61,665 nt of DNA from Lachnospiraceae bacterium (GTDB taxonomy: Bacteria; Bacillota; Clostridia; Lachnospirales; Lachnospiraceae). The position numbers were made by a program, and so were the translations under genes. Position 1 is the first letter of the stretch. Each line of letters begins with the position of its first letter. Below, piece after piece: positions 7,516 through 16,437 of this stretch. Location of the stretch: the NCBI GenBank assembly GCA_017622875.1, contig JAGAQG010000037.1, positions 1 to 61,665 of the forward strand. Direction: 5' to 3'. The notes beneath the pieces were generated by a model. That model did not search any database. It was not told where the DNA came from and was given only the letters and a program-made list of their open reading frames with translations.

Positions 7516-8192
7516 CAGCGCTCTCCTTCCCGAAGTACCCAGCCAACACCTCGTATGGTATGGATCAATTTCACCTTGTGGTCTCCATCGATTTTTTTGC
7601 GAAGTCTGCTCATATAGACGTCAATATTATTGGAACTTCCGGAGTATTCATAATTCCAGATACGGTTTTCCAACTGTTCGCGGGAGAGGACCACACCCTG
7701 ATTACGGATCAGATGCTCTAAAATCGTAAATTCTTTTGGAATCAAAGAAATTTCCTCACCGCCTCGTGTAACGGTTCTTTTTTGAGTATCTACTGTAAGA
7801 TCGGAGAATGTAAAAATATTGCTTCGATTGCCGGAACGTTTTCTCGTCATCACACGGATTCTGGCAAGGAGTTCGTCAAAATCAAATGGTTTTACCAGAT
7901 AATCATCAGCGCCCAGATCGAGCCCTTTTACACGGTCAGCAATAGTATCTTTCGCAGTAAGAAAAAGAACAGGGGTGTCGCATCCTTTGTCCCGTAAATA
8001 TTCTAAAAGTTCATACCCATTTAATTTCGGCACCATAATATCCAACAGAATAGCATCGTATTCAGCGCCTAAAAGGTGAAACTTTGCTTCCTCTCCGTCA
8101 AAACAGCCATCCACGCTGTATCCAGCCTTTTTCAGAGTTTTTACGATCAGCAGATTCATATCTTTGGAATCTTCTACAACCAGAATTCTCAA
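7515..8192 (-). CDS. OmpR/PhoB-family response regulator
   Basis: 225 residues: a receiver domain (1-115) with acidic pocket VVEDS and phospho-acceptor Asp51, a conserved Lys in LVKPF, and a C-terminal winged helix ending GVGWVLRE. The start is a TTG ten bases after GGGGG. The in-phase sequence MRILVVED begins there, and the nearby ATG is out of frame. It is the first gene of the regulator-kinase-lipoprotein set and diverges from a PAP2 phosphatase gene. The direct repeat before the lipoprotein gene is its likely binding site. Confidence 0.94.
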   Translation of the reverse strand: MRILVVEDSKDMNLLIVKTLKKAGYSVDGCFDGEEAKFHLLGAEYDAILLDIMVPKLNGYELLEYLRDKGCDTPVLFLTAKDTIADRVKGLDLGADDYLVKPFDFDELLARIRVMTRKRSGNRSNIFTFSDLTVDTQKRTVTRGGEEISLIPKEFTILEHLIRNQGVVLSREQLENRIWNYEYSGSSNNIDVYMSRLRKKIDGDHKVKLIHTIRGVGWVLREGER

Positions 8193-8304
8193 AGTGTTTC
8201 ATCCCCCTTTCTTTATTTTCATTGCGTATGTTTTCATCTATCTTAGAATGTGTTATTATTTTATCATATATAACTACTTTTTGAAATCTTTGTGGGGAGG
8301 AATC

Positions 8305-8853
8305 ATGTTAGAAACATTATTAAACTTAGATGGCGGATTTCTGTTATTTTTACAGGATTCCGTGAGAAATCCAATTTTGAACAGTATTATGATTTTTATT
8401 ACATCGCTAGGAGATGGAGGAATCATCTGGATCGCGGCAACCATTGCTCTTCTGATTCCGAAAAAGACAAGAAAGGTTGGAATTATGAGTGCGGTGGCAC
8501 TGTTAGGTTCTCTGCTCATTAATAATAATCTCATTAAAAATATTGTACAGAGACCAAGACCGTATGTAACATTTACAGATCTGCAGATTATTATTCCGCA
8601 GCCTTCGGAATTTTCCTTCCCTTCAGGACATACATCCAGCTCCTTTGCTTCTGCGGCAGTCTTTTACAGACATTTGCCAAAGAAATTTGGGGTTCCTGCA
8701 GTGATTCTGGCAGCCTTGATTGGATTCTCCAGACTCTATGTAGGAGTCCATTATCCGACGGATGTGCTTGCTGGGGCAGTCATGGGAATCCTGTTAAGTT
8801 ATATGGCAGAATACCTGGTAGACTTTTTGGCGAAAAAGTTGAAAAAAGGTTAA
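8305..8853 (+). CDS. PAP2-family membrane phosphatase
   Basis: 182 residues from the ATG that follows GGGGAGG; an in-frame upstream extension lacks a ribosome site. All three PAP2 motifs are visible: K78-x6-R85-P86, PSGH (His109) and SRLYVGVHYPTD (Arg143, His149). Several membrane helices surround them. Members dephosphorylate undecaprenyl pyrophosphate, phosphatidylglycerol phosphate or phosphatidate on the outer membrane face; recycling of undecaprenyl phosphate (BcrC-like) is a reasonable guess but unproven. It is divergent from the two-component regulator and followed after 48 bases by the YesM-type kinase gene. Confidence 0.9.
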   Translation: MLETLLNLDGGFLLFLQDSVRNPILNSIMIFITSLGDGGIIWIAATIALLIPKKTRKVGIMSAVALLGSLLINNNLIKNIVQRPRPYVTFTDLQIIIPQPSEFSFPSGHTSSSFASAAVFYRHLPKKFGVPAVILAALIGFSRLYVGVHYPTDVLAGAVMGILLSYMAEYLVDFLAKKLKKG

Positions 8854-8901
8854 TTTTTGGTTAAAATATTAATAGTTCAATAAATTTAGGAAGACGAGTT
8901 C

Positions 8902-10419
8902 ATGAAAAGATCGAAACCCGTGCAAATATTAAAAATCGAACAGCGCTGGCAAAAATGCACAATCCGCCAGAAGATCAGTTTTTACATGGTTACGGTCTTT
9001 TTGTGTATTTTTCTTTCTGCTCTGTTCAATGTCTGGGTTGCTAATTTTTCACTGGGCGATTTTAATAACATTTTAAGTGAAAGTTCCAAAAGCAGCGCCT
9101 TTGTTCAGGCAATTGAATATGAGAGTAAACTGTTTGAGCAGTTTATGAAAAAACGTACTGCAGAAAATGAGCAGCTTTTGAAGCTTGCTATGCAGGAGAC
9201 AGAAAAAACAGTTGAGGAGCTTCCTTTTGACTATACACTGATCGGTGAGGAGCGATATTCCACGACCTGGTCCATAAGAAGCTGCTATGAAGTTTATGTA
9301 GAAAAAAGAAATGAAATATTTGAGATACCGCAGGGGACACTTCAGTATGTAGAACAGCTCTATATGGTCTATGACATTCAGGACTATCTCCGAAGTTATG
9401 CGGCAGAGCTTATGAATGATACATTGGCAGCAGGAAGTTCAGTTTACCGTGCGAAGATTCCGGCAATGATCTTAACACCTGCAGTCATGGCAGTCTTTGC
9501 AATTCTGATCATTTTGATCATGATGGAACTTAGCACGATCATGAGGCGAACGATCGTAGATCCGATTCTTGAGCTTGCCGGTTATGCAAAACGAATTGCC
9601 AACAACGATTTTTTCATCGAAGACATGCCGGTAGAAAATAGTGACGAGATTGGAGAACTGACCCACGCATTTAATAAAATGAAATTTGCTACCGGAGAAT
9701 ATATCCTGGCCATGGAAGAAAACCGAAAAGCACTGGACCTGCTCCATGAAGAAGAGTTAGAAAAGCTGGAGGTGGAAAAAAGGCTGGAGACCATGAAACT
9801 GGAGGTTCTGGTCAATCAGGTAAATCCACATTTTCTGTTCAATACTTTAAATGTAATCGGTGGTATGGCAATGCTGGAAAATGCAGAGACTACAGAAAAA
9901 ATGATCATGGCATTAAGCAACCTTTTTCGGTATAACCTGAAAAATTCCAGCAAGGAAGCAATCCTGTCTCAGGAACTGAATGTTGTCAGGGACTATATGT
10001 ATATTCAGCAGATGCGTTTCGGGGAAAGGCTGAAATTTCAAATAGAATGTGATGTGGAGGAGAGCTCAGCCATCATTCCTACCTTTACCTTCCAGCCACT
10101 GGTGGAAAATGCCATCATTCATGGTCTTGCGAAGAAGGAAGAAGGCGGAAAAATTCATATTAGAGTATGGGAACGTGAGGGGGAAACCTTCATAACTGTT
10201 TGCGATACCGGCGTTGGAATGCCGGCAGAAAAATTAGAAAGATTGAGAAAGAAATTGGAGGAAGGCAATGTCAGCAGAGACAGTATCGGTGTTGGCAATG
10301 TTTACCGAAGATTCAAAATAATGTATCCGGAAGGACAATTTACGATCTACAGCAGGGAGAACAAGGGTACTTTAATAAAATTACAGATTCCAAGATGTAT
10401 GCACGCGGAGTCAAATTAA
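8902..10419 (+). CDS. YesM/LytS-type sensor histidine kinase
   Basis: 505 residues. TM1 (about 26-48) and TM2 (about 186-208) enclose a largely helical external region of 140 residues. HAMP (about 209-262) and a coiled coil lead to the His_kinase core with VNPHFLFNTLN (His310), the N box LVENAIIHGL and glycine loop CDTGVGMP. This class pairs with YesN-type AraC regulators and mostly senses carbohydrates. It is the first gene of a set with its regulator (21-base gap) and a TRAP-type binding protein. The small helical sensor region suggests that a separate binding protein presents the ligand, which the third gene could supply. Confidence 0.94.
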   Translation: MKRSKPVQILKIEQRWQKCTIRQKISFYMVTVFLCIFLSALFNVWVANFSLGDFNNILSESSKSSAFVQAIEYESKLFEQFMKKRTAENEQLLKLAMQETEKTVEELPFDYTLIGEERYSTTWSIRSCYEVYVEKRNEIFEIPQGTLQYVEQLYMVYDIQDYLRSYAAELMNDTLAAGSSVYRAKIPAMILTPAVMAVFAILIILIMMELSTIMRRTIVDPILELAGYAKRIANNDFFIEDMPVENSDEIGELTHAFNKMKFATGEYILAMEENRKALDLLHEEELEKLEVEKRLETMKLEVLVNQVNPHFLFNTLNVIGGMAMLENAETTEKMIMALSNLFRYNLKNSSKEAILSQELNVVRDYMYIQQMRFGERLKFQIECDVEESSAIIPTFTFQPLVENAIIHGLAKKEEGGKIHIRVWEREGETFITVCDTGVGMPAEKLERLRKKLEEGNVSRDSIGVGNVYRRFKIMYPEGQFTIYSRENKGTLIKLQIPRCMHAESN

Positions 10420-10440
10420 TTTCAGAATAGGAGAGTACAC

Positions 10441-11223
10441 ATGACGAAAATACTGATTGCAGATGATGAACCTATCGAAAGAACCATCATAGAGAGGATG
10501 ATTAAAAAAAATTTTCCTGAGAATGTAGAAATTGTAAAAGCCATTAACGGGAGAGAAGCGGTTAAGTTATATGGCGAAAAGCAGTGTCAGATTGCCCTTT
10601 TAGACATCGAAATGCCAGGAATCGACGGTCTGGATGCAGCGGATGCCATTCGAAAGATTGACAGAGATGCAGTAATCATTTTTATCACAGCCTTTGATGA
10701 ATTTGATTATGCGAAACGTGCGATTTCCGTACATGCATTGGAATATTTGTTAAAACCGGTTTCAGAGGATGAACTGACAGCAAATTTAGAGGAAGCAATC
10801 TGGCTGACTCAGAAAACAGAGAAGCGTAAGCCTGTGTTAAAAGCAGATCTTGAAATCAATCATCATGAAAACATCAAGATGAATGCGGTTGCGGAAAATA
10901 TTCGGGAATTTATCACAAAGCATTATAGGGAGGATATTTCCCTGCAGGATGTAGCGGGCTCTATGAATTATTCCGATGCGTATTTTTGTAAGATCTTTAA
11001 GCAGTGCTTTGATAAAAGTTTTTTGGTATATCTGACAGAATTCCGTGTGGAAAAGGCGAAGGTCCTTTTAGCGGATATGTCTATCAATATAAAAGATGTA
11101 AGTGCGGAAGTGGGTTACAGAGATTCCAACTATTTTGCCCGTGTATTTAAGCGGAGCGAAGGAATCACTCCGACAGAATACAGACTTCAGGTGCTGCACA
11201 GTACAAAGAAAGGTGACAAATGA
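10441..11223 (+). CDS. YesN-type response regulator with AraC output domain
   Basis: 260 residues: a receiver (1-120) with IADDE and Asp55 in LLDIEMPG, and a C-terminal AraC double helix-turn-helix (about 155-255). It is shorter than typical YesN proteins (about 500), lacking the long middle segment. Its gene lies 21 bases after the kinase gene and overlaps the next gene by four bases (ATGA), so the three are almost certainly one transcript. Likely targets are sugar-use genes; uxaC immediately downstream is the obvious candidate by position. Confidence 0.94.
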   Translation: MTKILIADDEPIERTIIERMIKKNFPENVEIVKAINGREAVKLYGEKQCQIALLDIEMPGIDGLDAADAIRKIDRDAVIIFITAFDEFDYAKRAISVHALEYLLKPVSEDELTANLEEAIWLTQKTEKRKPVLKADLEINHHENIKMNAVAENIREFITKHYREDISLQDVAGSMNYSDAYFCKIFKQCFDKSFLVYLTEFRVEKAKVLLADMSINIKDVSAEVGYRDSNYFARVFKRSEGITPTEYRLQVLHSTKKGDK

Positions 11224-12230
11224 AAATAAAGAGCAGACGACTGCTGTTGATTCTTCTATTACTTCTTGCAGGAGCAGCGGCACTCTGGATACTTCGGCCA
11301 AAAGAAATTGTTCCTGAGTATGTATTTTCCTATGCAGAAAATCAGGAGGCGGATTATCCGACCACTCTTGGGGGACAATATTTTGCAGACCTTGTGGAAG
11401 AGAGAACCGAAGGACGAATCAGAATTTTGGTTCAGCACAGTGCAGAACGCGGAGCCGAATCAGAGGTGATTGAACAGCTAAAATATGGGGGTGTAGATTT
11501 TGCGAGACTCTCCCTCTCGGAGCTTACCAATGAAATCCGGGAATTAAATGTTTTGCAGATGCCTTACCTGTATCAGGATTCCGACCATATGTGGAGAGTA
11601 CTGGACGGGGAGATTGGTGATTATTTTTTAGAGGTAATCAGTGAAACGGAGCTGGTGGGACTTTCCTGGTATGATGCTGGTGCAAGAAATTTTTATACGT
11701 CGAACCATCCAATTCGAACTCTCGAGGACATTGCAGGATTAAAGATTCGTGTGCAGGAATCTGATCTGATGGCGGATGTTGTGGAATGTCTTGGTGGAGA
11801 GCCTGTGAGACAGGCATACTCGGAAGTTTATTCCCTGCTGGAACGCTCAGAGGTAGATGGTGCAGAAAATAACTGGCCATCCTATGAGACCATGCAGCAT
11901 TATGAGGTTGCTGGATATTATACCGTGGATGAGCATACCCGTGTTCCTGAAATTCAGGTCTGCAGCAGACATACCTGGGAAAAATTATCGGCAGAAGATC
12001 AGCAGGTTATTTTAGAATGTGCAAAGGAATCTGCGCTCTATCAAAGAGAACTCTGGACTGCAAGAGAAAAAGAATCAGAAGAGCGTGCTGTCGCAGAGGG
12101 TGTGGAGATCATCAGACTTTCGGCGGAAGAAAAGCTGAAGTTTAAGCAGGCGGTAGAGCCTCTGTACGAGCGATACTGCAGAAACTATATGGACCTGTTA
12201 AATAAGGTGATGAGCTTCGGAAATGACTAG
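11220..12230 (+). CDS. TRAP-type solute-binding protein (DctP family), membrane-anchored
   Basis: 336 residues of the DctP family. Key parts are visible: GLKIRVQES with the carboxylate-binding Arg, EVYSLLERSEVDGAEN, and YEVAGYY. The N-terminus has a long hydrophobic run (about 8-25) with no clear signal cleavage site and no lipobox, so it is probably an uncleaved membrane anchor. The membrane subunits DctQ/DctM are absent from the neighbourhood. Together with the kinase and regulator in the same operon this suggests a role as ligand receptor for the kinase rather than in transport. Uxuronates are DctP ligands in some bacteria and uxaC follows, so a uronate signal is plausible inference. Confidence 0.88.
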   Translation: MKIKSRRLLLILLLLLAGAAALWILRPKEIVPEYVFSYAENQEADYPTTLGGQYFADLVEERTEGRIRILVQHSAERGAESEVIEQLKYGGVDFARLSLSELTNEIRELNVLQMPYLYQDSDHMWRVLDGEIGDYFLEVISETELVGLSWYDAGARNFYTSNHPIRTLEDIAGLKIRVQESDLMADVVECLGGEPVRQAYSEVYSLLERSEVDGAENNWPSYETMQHYEVAGYYTVDEHTRVPEIQVCSRHTWEKLSAEDQQVILECAKESALYQRELWTAREKESEERAVAEGVEIIRLSAEEKLKFKQAVEPLYERYCRNYMDLLNKVMSFGND

Positions 12231-12267
12231 CAGAATCTTACGTTTTATATTAAGAAATCACCAAAAA

Positions 12268-12329
12268 ATTCTAAACACAAACAGAAAATTTATGTTAGAA
12301 TAAAAAAGGGTATATCTACAGTCGTAGAT
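12268..12329 (+). promoter_or_regulatory. Palindromes in the uxaC upstream region
   Basis: Two inverted repeats lie in the 125-base gap. ATTCTAA (12268-12274) pairs with TTAGAAT (12295-12301). ATCTAC (12314-12319) pairs with GTAGAT (12324-12329) around AGTC. The second is a perfect 16-base dyad just before the GGAGG site and is a good operator candidate. No T-run follows, so it is not a terminator. Confidence 0.45.
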
Positions 12330-12355
12330 TTAATATTTTGCGGAGGTACAAGAAA

Positions 12356-13765
12356 ATGAAAGCATTTATGGACAAGGATTTTCTCCTTGAGACTGAAACA
12401 GCGAAAAAACTTTATCATGATTTTGCAGCACAGGTACCAACTATTGATTACCACTGCCACATTAATCCAAAGGAAATCGCTGAAAACAGAAAATTTGAAA
12501 ATATTACTCAGGTATGGTTAGGCGGCGACCACTATAAATGGAGATTTATGCGTTCCTGCGGCGTTGATGAAAAATACATCACAGGTGATGCTTCTGATTA
12601 TGAAAAATTCTGTGCATGGGCTGAGTGCATTGGAAAAGCAATCGGAAATCCATTATTCCACTGGAGCCACTTAGAATTACAGAGATATTTCGGATATAAT
12701 GGATACTTAAATAAAAAGACAGCAGATGAAGTATGGAACCTCTGCAACGAAAAATTACAGGATGATTCCATGACAGTTAGAAGCCTCATCAAACAGAGTA
12801 ACGTTACTTTCATCGGAACAACAGATGATCCAATCGATTCTCTCGAATGGCATCAGAAAATCGCTGCTGACGAAACATTTGATGTGGTTGTAGCTCCATC
12901 ATGGAGACCGGAAAAAGCGATGAACATCGAAAAACCGGAATACTTAGAATATATTGCAAAATTAGAAGCAGCAGCCGGCATGGAGATTAAATCTTTCGCT
13001 GATTTAAAAGCAGCTTTAGTAAAACGTCTTGATTACTTTAATGAAAACGGATGCAAGATTTCAGACCACAGCTTAGCATATGTAATGTACAACCCAGCTA
13101 CAGAAGAAGAAATCGAAGCAATCTTTGCTAAGAGACTCTCTGGCGGCGCAGTTACATGGGAAGAAGAATTAAAATTCAAATTTGCATGTATGATGTTCCT
13201 TGGAAAAGAATACGTAAGAGTTGACTGGGGTATGCAGTTGCACTACGGTGTAAAACGTGATAACAACAAAGCAATGTACGCAAAATTAGGCGCAGACACA
13301 GGCTTTGACTGCATCAGCAGCTACACACCATCCAGCGAATTAGCAGACTTCTTAAATGCTTTAGCTGAAACAGATGCTCTTCCAAGAACAGTTCTTTACA
13401 GCTTAAATCCAGTTGATAACGCAGCAATCGGAACAATCCTTGGTTGCTTCCAGGATTCTACAGCAGTTGCTAAGATCCAGCAGGGTTCTGCATGGTGGTT
13501 CAATGATAACAAGACAGGTATGATCGAGCAGATGACTTCTCTTGCAAACCTTGGTAACCTTTCCGGATTTGTTGGAATGTTAACAGACTCCAGAAGCTTC
13601 TTATCTTACACAAGACATGAATACTTCCGTCGTATTATGTGTAACTTAATCGGTGGATGGGTAGAAAACGGCGAATTCCCAGCAGATATGGAAATGTTAG
13701 AAGAAATCGTTAAGAATATTTCTTACTACAACGCTAAGAACTACTTTAAATTACCAGTTGAATAA
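12356..13765 (+). CDS. uxaC: Glucuronate/galacturonate isomerase
   Basis: 469 residues of uronate isomerase (EC 5.3.1.12), a cytosolic amidohydrolase-fold enzyme that converts D-glucuronate to fructuronate or D-galacturonate to tagaturonate. The metal motif DYHCHINP is near residue 30, and conserved FxGTTDDPIDSL and DSRSFLSY segments follow. Length is normal. ATG at 12356 is nine bases after GGAGG; an in-frame TTG six codons earlier lies on the ribosome site and is rejected. It is monocistronic with a strong terminator. The other genes of the uronate route (uxuA, uxuB, kdgK) are not in the window. Confidence 0.95.
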   Translation: MKAFMDKDFLLETETAKKLYHDFAAQVPTIDYHCHINPKEIAENRKFENITQVWLGGDHYKWRFMRSCGVDEKYITGDASDYEKFCAWAECIGKAIGNPLFHWSHLELQRYFGYNGYLNKKTADEVWNLCNEKLQDDSMTVRSLIKQSNVTFIGTTDDPIDSLEWHQKIAADETFDVVVAPSWRPEKAMNIEKPEYLEYIAKLEAAAGMEIKSFADLKAALVKRLDYFNENGCKISDHSLAYVMYNPATEEEIEAIFAKRLSGGAVTWEEELKFKFACMMFLGKEYVRVDWGMQLHYGVKRDNNKAMYAKLGADTGFDCISSYTPSSELADFLNALAETDALPRTVLYSLNPVDNAAIGTILGCFQDSTAVAKIQQGSAWWFNDNKTGMIEQMTSLANLGNLSGFVGMLTDSRSFLSYTRHEYFRRIMCNLIGGWVENGEFPADMEMLEEIVKNISYYNAKNYFKLPVE

Positions 13766-13775
13766 GACATGATTT

Positions 13776-13811
13776 AAAAATGGGAACTGCAATTGCAGTT
13801 CCCATTTTTTT
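13776..13811. terminator. Strong bidirectional terminator
   Basis: AAAAATGGGAACTGCA pairs with TGCAGTTCCCATTTTT in a nearly loopless stem, with a T-run on each strand. It separates convergent uxaC and mscL. Confidence 0.93.
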
Positions 13812-14196
13812 ACTTCTGTTCCTTCAGTAGATCTCTGATCTCTTTTAAAAGTTTTACATCTTCAGGTTCTGCAGGTGCAGGAGCAGGTTTTGCTTCTTCT
13901 TTTTTCTTAAAGCTGTTAAAGAATTTCACAACCAGGAAAAGCACAAACGCTGTAATCAGGAAATCGATCACTGACTGAATGAATGCTCCGATTTTGAAAG
14001 TGGCTTCACCAAAAGAAAAAGAAATACCGGAAAAATTAATGCCGCCGAGAAAGATTCCAAGAAGCGGAGTAATCAGGAATTCGTTGAAAGAGGTGATGAT
14101 TGTTGAAAAAGCGGAACCAACCATAAGACCGACAGCCATGCTGACTACGTCGCCCTTAGAAATAAATGCTTTAAACTCTTCGAAAAATTTCTTCAT
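13810..14196 (-). CDS. mscL: Large-conductance mechanosensitive channel
   Basis: 128 residues, normal MscL size. The amphipathic N-terminal helix (MKKFFEEFKAFISKGD) leads to TM1 with the conserved VGLMVGSAFSTI pore segment, a short periplasmic loop, TM2 (about 65-90), and a charged C-terminal bundle helix after an Ala/Pro-rich linker. It forms a homopentameric channel that opens under membrane tension during osmotic downshock. It is a single gene, convergent with uxaC. Confidence 0.96.
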   Translation of the reverse strand: MKKFFEEFKAFISKGDVVSMAVGLMVGSAFSTIITSFNEFLITPLLGIFLGGINFSGISFSFGEATFKIGAFIQSVIDFLITAFVLFLVVKFFNSFKKKEEAKPAPAPAEPEDVKLLKEIRDLLKEQK

Positions 14197-14329
14197 TTCT
14201 AATCTCCTATGTATGATATTTGGTGCATTGCACCCGACTAAATTTTAGTATAATCATTTTTCGACAGCTTGTAAAGAAGCGCAAATCGACAATTTTATGC
14301 TTTGTTTATTTTTTTTTATTGATAATTCA

Positions 14330-14358
14330 TTGAATTTGTGCGAATAAACGCTTAAACT
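14330..14358 (+). promoter_or_regulatory. Probable sigma-A promoter
   Basis: TTGAAT and TAAACT are separated by 17 bases, 35 bases before the first gene of the zinc-ribbon/DUF5685/J-domain operon. Both boxes match consensus at four of six positions. Confidence 0.5.
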
Positions 14359-14393
14359 TAAGCTTAGCAAAGATTACAGGAGTTTATTTATAT

Positions 14394-14789
14394 ATGAAAG
14401 AAAAATTTTATCGCTTTATGCAGGGCCGCTATGGCGCAGACGAATTGTCGAAATTCTTATCAGGACTGGCAATGGTGCTGATCATTTTAAATCTCATTAC
14501 AAGAAATTCGATATTTAACTTGCTATTTTGGGTATGTTTGATTTATTCTTACTTCAGAATGTTTTCCAAGAACCATTCTGCCAGATATGCGGAAAATCAG
14601 AAATTCCTTGGTCTGAAGAATAAATGGATGTATAAATGGGAAAATCATAAAAGACTGCGTGAGCAGAAAAAGATCTATCGCATTTACAGCTGTCCATATT
14701 GCAAACAGAAGATCCGTATTCCAAAAGGAAAGGGAACGATCATTGTTACCTGTCCGAAATGTAAACAGGAATTCGGAAAAAGGAGCTAA
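14394..14789 (+). CDS. Membrane protein with C-terminal zinc ribbon
   Basis: 131 residues of unknown function. Two close hydrophobic segments (about 21-37 and 39-55) are followed by a basic stretch and a zinc ribbon with CPYC (100-103) and CPKC (120-123). The layout resembles the protein at 162-560 but the sequences differ. It is the first gene of an operon with a DUF5685 protein (three-base gap) and a J-domain protein, so it may take part in a shared folding or metal-handling task. The ribosome site ACAGGAG is rather far (12 bases) from the ATG. Confidence 0.8.
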   Translation: MKEKFYRFMQGRYGADELSKFLSGLAMVLIILNLITRNSIFNLLFWVCLIYSYFRMFSKNHSARYAENQKFLGLKNKWMYKWENHKRLREQKKIYRIYSCPYCKQKIRIPKGKGTIIVTCPKCKQEFGKRS

Positions 14790-14792
14790 GGG

Positions 14793-15629
14793 ATGTTTGG
14801 TTATATTGTCGTAAATAAACCGGAAATGAAATTCCGGGAATTTGATATGTATCAGTCCTACTACTGCGGACTTTGCAAGAGTCTGAAAGACCGCTATGGA
14901 AAAAGGGGACAGATGACATTAAGCTACGATATGACATTTTTGGCATTGCTCCTTAGCAGCCTGTATGAGCCGGAAACAGTGAGCGGCTATCGAAGATGTG
15001 TGGCTCATCCGGTAGAAAAACATCTCTATCGCCAAAATGAATTTACAGATTACGCAGCAGATATGAATCTTCTGCTTTCTTATGAAAAGTGTCTGGATGA
15101 CTGGAATGATGAACATAAGACGAAAAAACGTCTGATGGCAGCGCTTTTGAAAAGCAAAAATCAGCAGGTCTACGAAAAATATCCGGAAAAATTTGACAAG
15201 ATCTGTGCGTGTATGGAACGTATTCACGAACTGGAGAAAGCAGAAAGTCGGAATATCGATGAAGTGTCCGGTGCGTTTGGCGAGATTATGGCAGAAATAT
15301 TTGCATACCGTCAGGATGAATGGGAAGAGACCTTACGACGTATGGGCTTTTTCTTCGGAAAATTCATTTATCTGATGGATGCTTACGAAGATATTGAGGA
15401 AGATCTTGAAAAAGGGACCTATAATCCGATGAAAGATCTTTATGGGCAGGAAGATTTTGAAAAGAGGGCAGGCGAAGTACTTCTTATGATGATGGCAGAG
15501 TGTTCCAAAGCCTATGAAAGACTTCCGATTGTGGAAAACACACAAATTCTGCGAAACATTTTATATTCTGGTGTCTGGTCCAGATATGATCAGGTGAAGC
15601 AGAAAAGAAAGGAAAAATTAGAAAAGTAA
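14793..15629 (+). CDS. DUF5685 family protein
   Basis: 278 residues resembling the DUF5685 family, whose function is unknown. The N-terminus has YYCGLCKSL (Cys25, Cys28). The rest is helical and charged with no signal peptide or membrane span, and includes a [18 protein letters not shown] stretch. The many conserved acidic and Cys/His residues would suit a metal-binding helical protein; the DAYED/DIEED clusters recall prenyl-synthase-like helical bundles, but this is only a resemblance. It lies between the zinc-ribbon membrane protein and the J-domain gene, overlapping the latter by one base (TAATG). Confidence 0.82.
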   Translation: MFGYIVVNKPEMKFREFDMYQSYYCGLCKSLKDRYGKRGQMTLSYDMTFLALLLSSLYEPETVSGYRRCVAHPVEKHLYRQNEFTDYAADMNLLLSYEKCLDDWNDEHKTKKRLMAALLKSKNQQVYEKYPEKFDKICACMERIHELEKAESRNIDEVSGAFGEIMAEIFAYRQDEWEETLRRMGFFFGKFIYLMDAYEDIEEDLEKGTYNPMKDLYGQEDFEKRAGEVLLMMMAECSKAYERLPIVENTQILRNILYSGVWSRYDQVKQKRKEKLEK

Positions 15630-16267
15630 TGGTGTATGATCCATATGAAGTTCTTGGGGTTTCCCGCGGAGCTTCTGATGAAGAAATAAAGAAGGCTTAT
15701 CGAAACCTTAGCAGAAAGTATCATCCGGATGCCAATATTAACAATCCGAATAAAGCGGCAGCGGAAGAAAAATTCAAACAGGTTCAGCAGGCCTACGATC
15801 AGATTATGAAAGAGAAAGAGCAGGGTGCATCTGGCGGCTACTATGGCGGTTATGGTGACTTTGGCTTTGGCGGATATCAGAACCGACAGACAAGCGGTGG
15901 CGGAGAGTATGAAAATTATATGCGTGCTGCTGCAAACTATATTCAGAGCAGACATTTTAAAGAGGCACTTAACGTGTTAAACACCATGCAGGAACGAAAT
16001 GCGATGTGGTATTACTACAGTGCTATCGCAAATAATGGCGTGGGCAACAATGTCATTGCATTAGAACATGCAAAACAGGCGGCAGCCATGGAACCGGGCA
16101 ATTATCAGTATCGTCAGCTGGTGCAGCAGTTGGAAGGCGGCGGTATGTGGTATCGTGATATGCAGGGACCGTTTTATGAGTATTCATCAAGTGGTTCGGA
16201 TTTCTGTATGAAGCTTTGCATCGCGAACATGATCTGCAATTGCTGCTGTGGCGGCTGCTTATGTTAA
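15629..16267 (+). CDS. J-domain protein with cysteine-rich tail
   Basis: 212 residues. A canonical J-domain (3-66) has the HPD motif at 32-34, so it should stimulate an Hsp70 ATPase. A Gly/Tyr-rich linker (about 67-95) leads to a helical TPR-like region (about 100-170). The last 20 residues hold eight cysteines, ending NCCCGGCLC, which recalls cysteine-string tails used for membrane attachment or metal binding. It lacks the DnaJ zinc-finger and substrate domains, so it is a specialised co-chaperone. It is translationally coupled to the DUF5685 gene. A second J-like protein with its own Hsp70 is encoded at 49777-54852. Confidence 0.9.
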   Translation: MVYDPYEVLGVSRGASDEEIKKAYRNLSRKYHPDANINNPNKAAAEEKFKQVQQAYDQIMKEKEQGASGGYYGGYGDFGFGGYQNRQTSGGGEYENYMRAAANYIQSRHFKEALNVLNTMQERNAMWYYYSAIANNGVGNNVIALEHAKQAAAMEPGNYQYRQLVQQLEGGGMWYRDMQGPFYEYSSSGSDFCMKLCIANMICNCCCGGCLC

Positions 16268-16276
16268 GAACTTAAG

Positions 16277-16315
16277 AAAATCAGTGAAGAAAACTCACTG
16301 ATTTTTCATTTTTTT
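16277..16315 (+). terminator. Intrinsic terminator
   Basis: AAAATCAGTGA pairs with TCACTGATTTT, followed by T-runs. It ends the zinc-ribbon/DUF5685/J-domain operon. Confidence 0.9.
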
Positions 16316-16437
16316 AGATATACAAATTTAAACAAATCAGATATACTGATATAGTTAAATTATATTGGGTGAATTTTTTGAAAAATATATTTTATACAAT
16401 TTTGAAAGTTTAATCAATGTGAAAGAGGATGAGTGTT

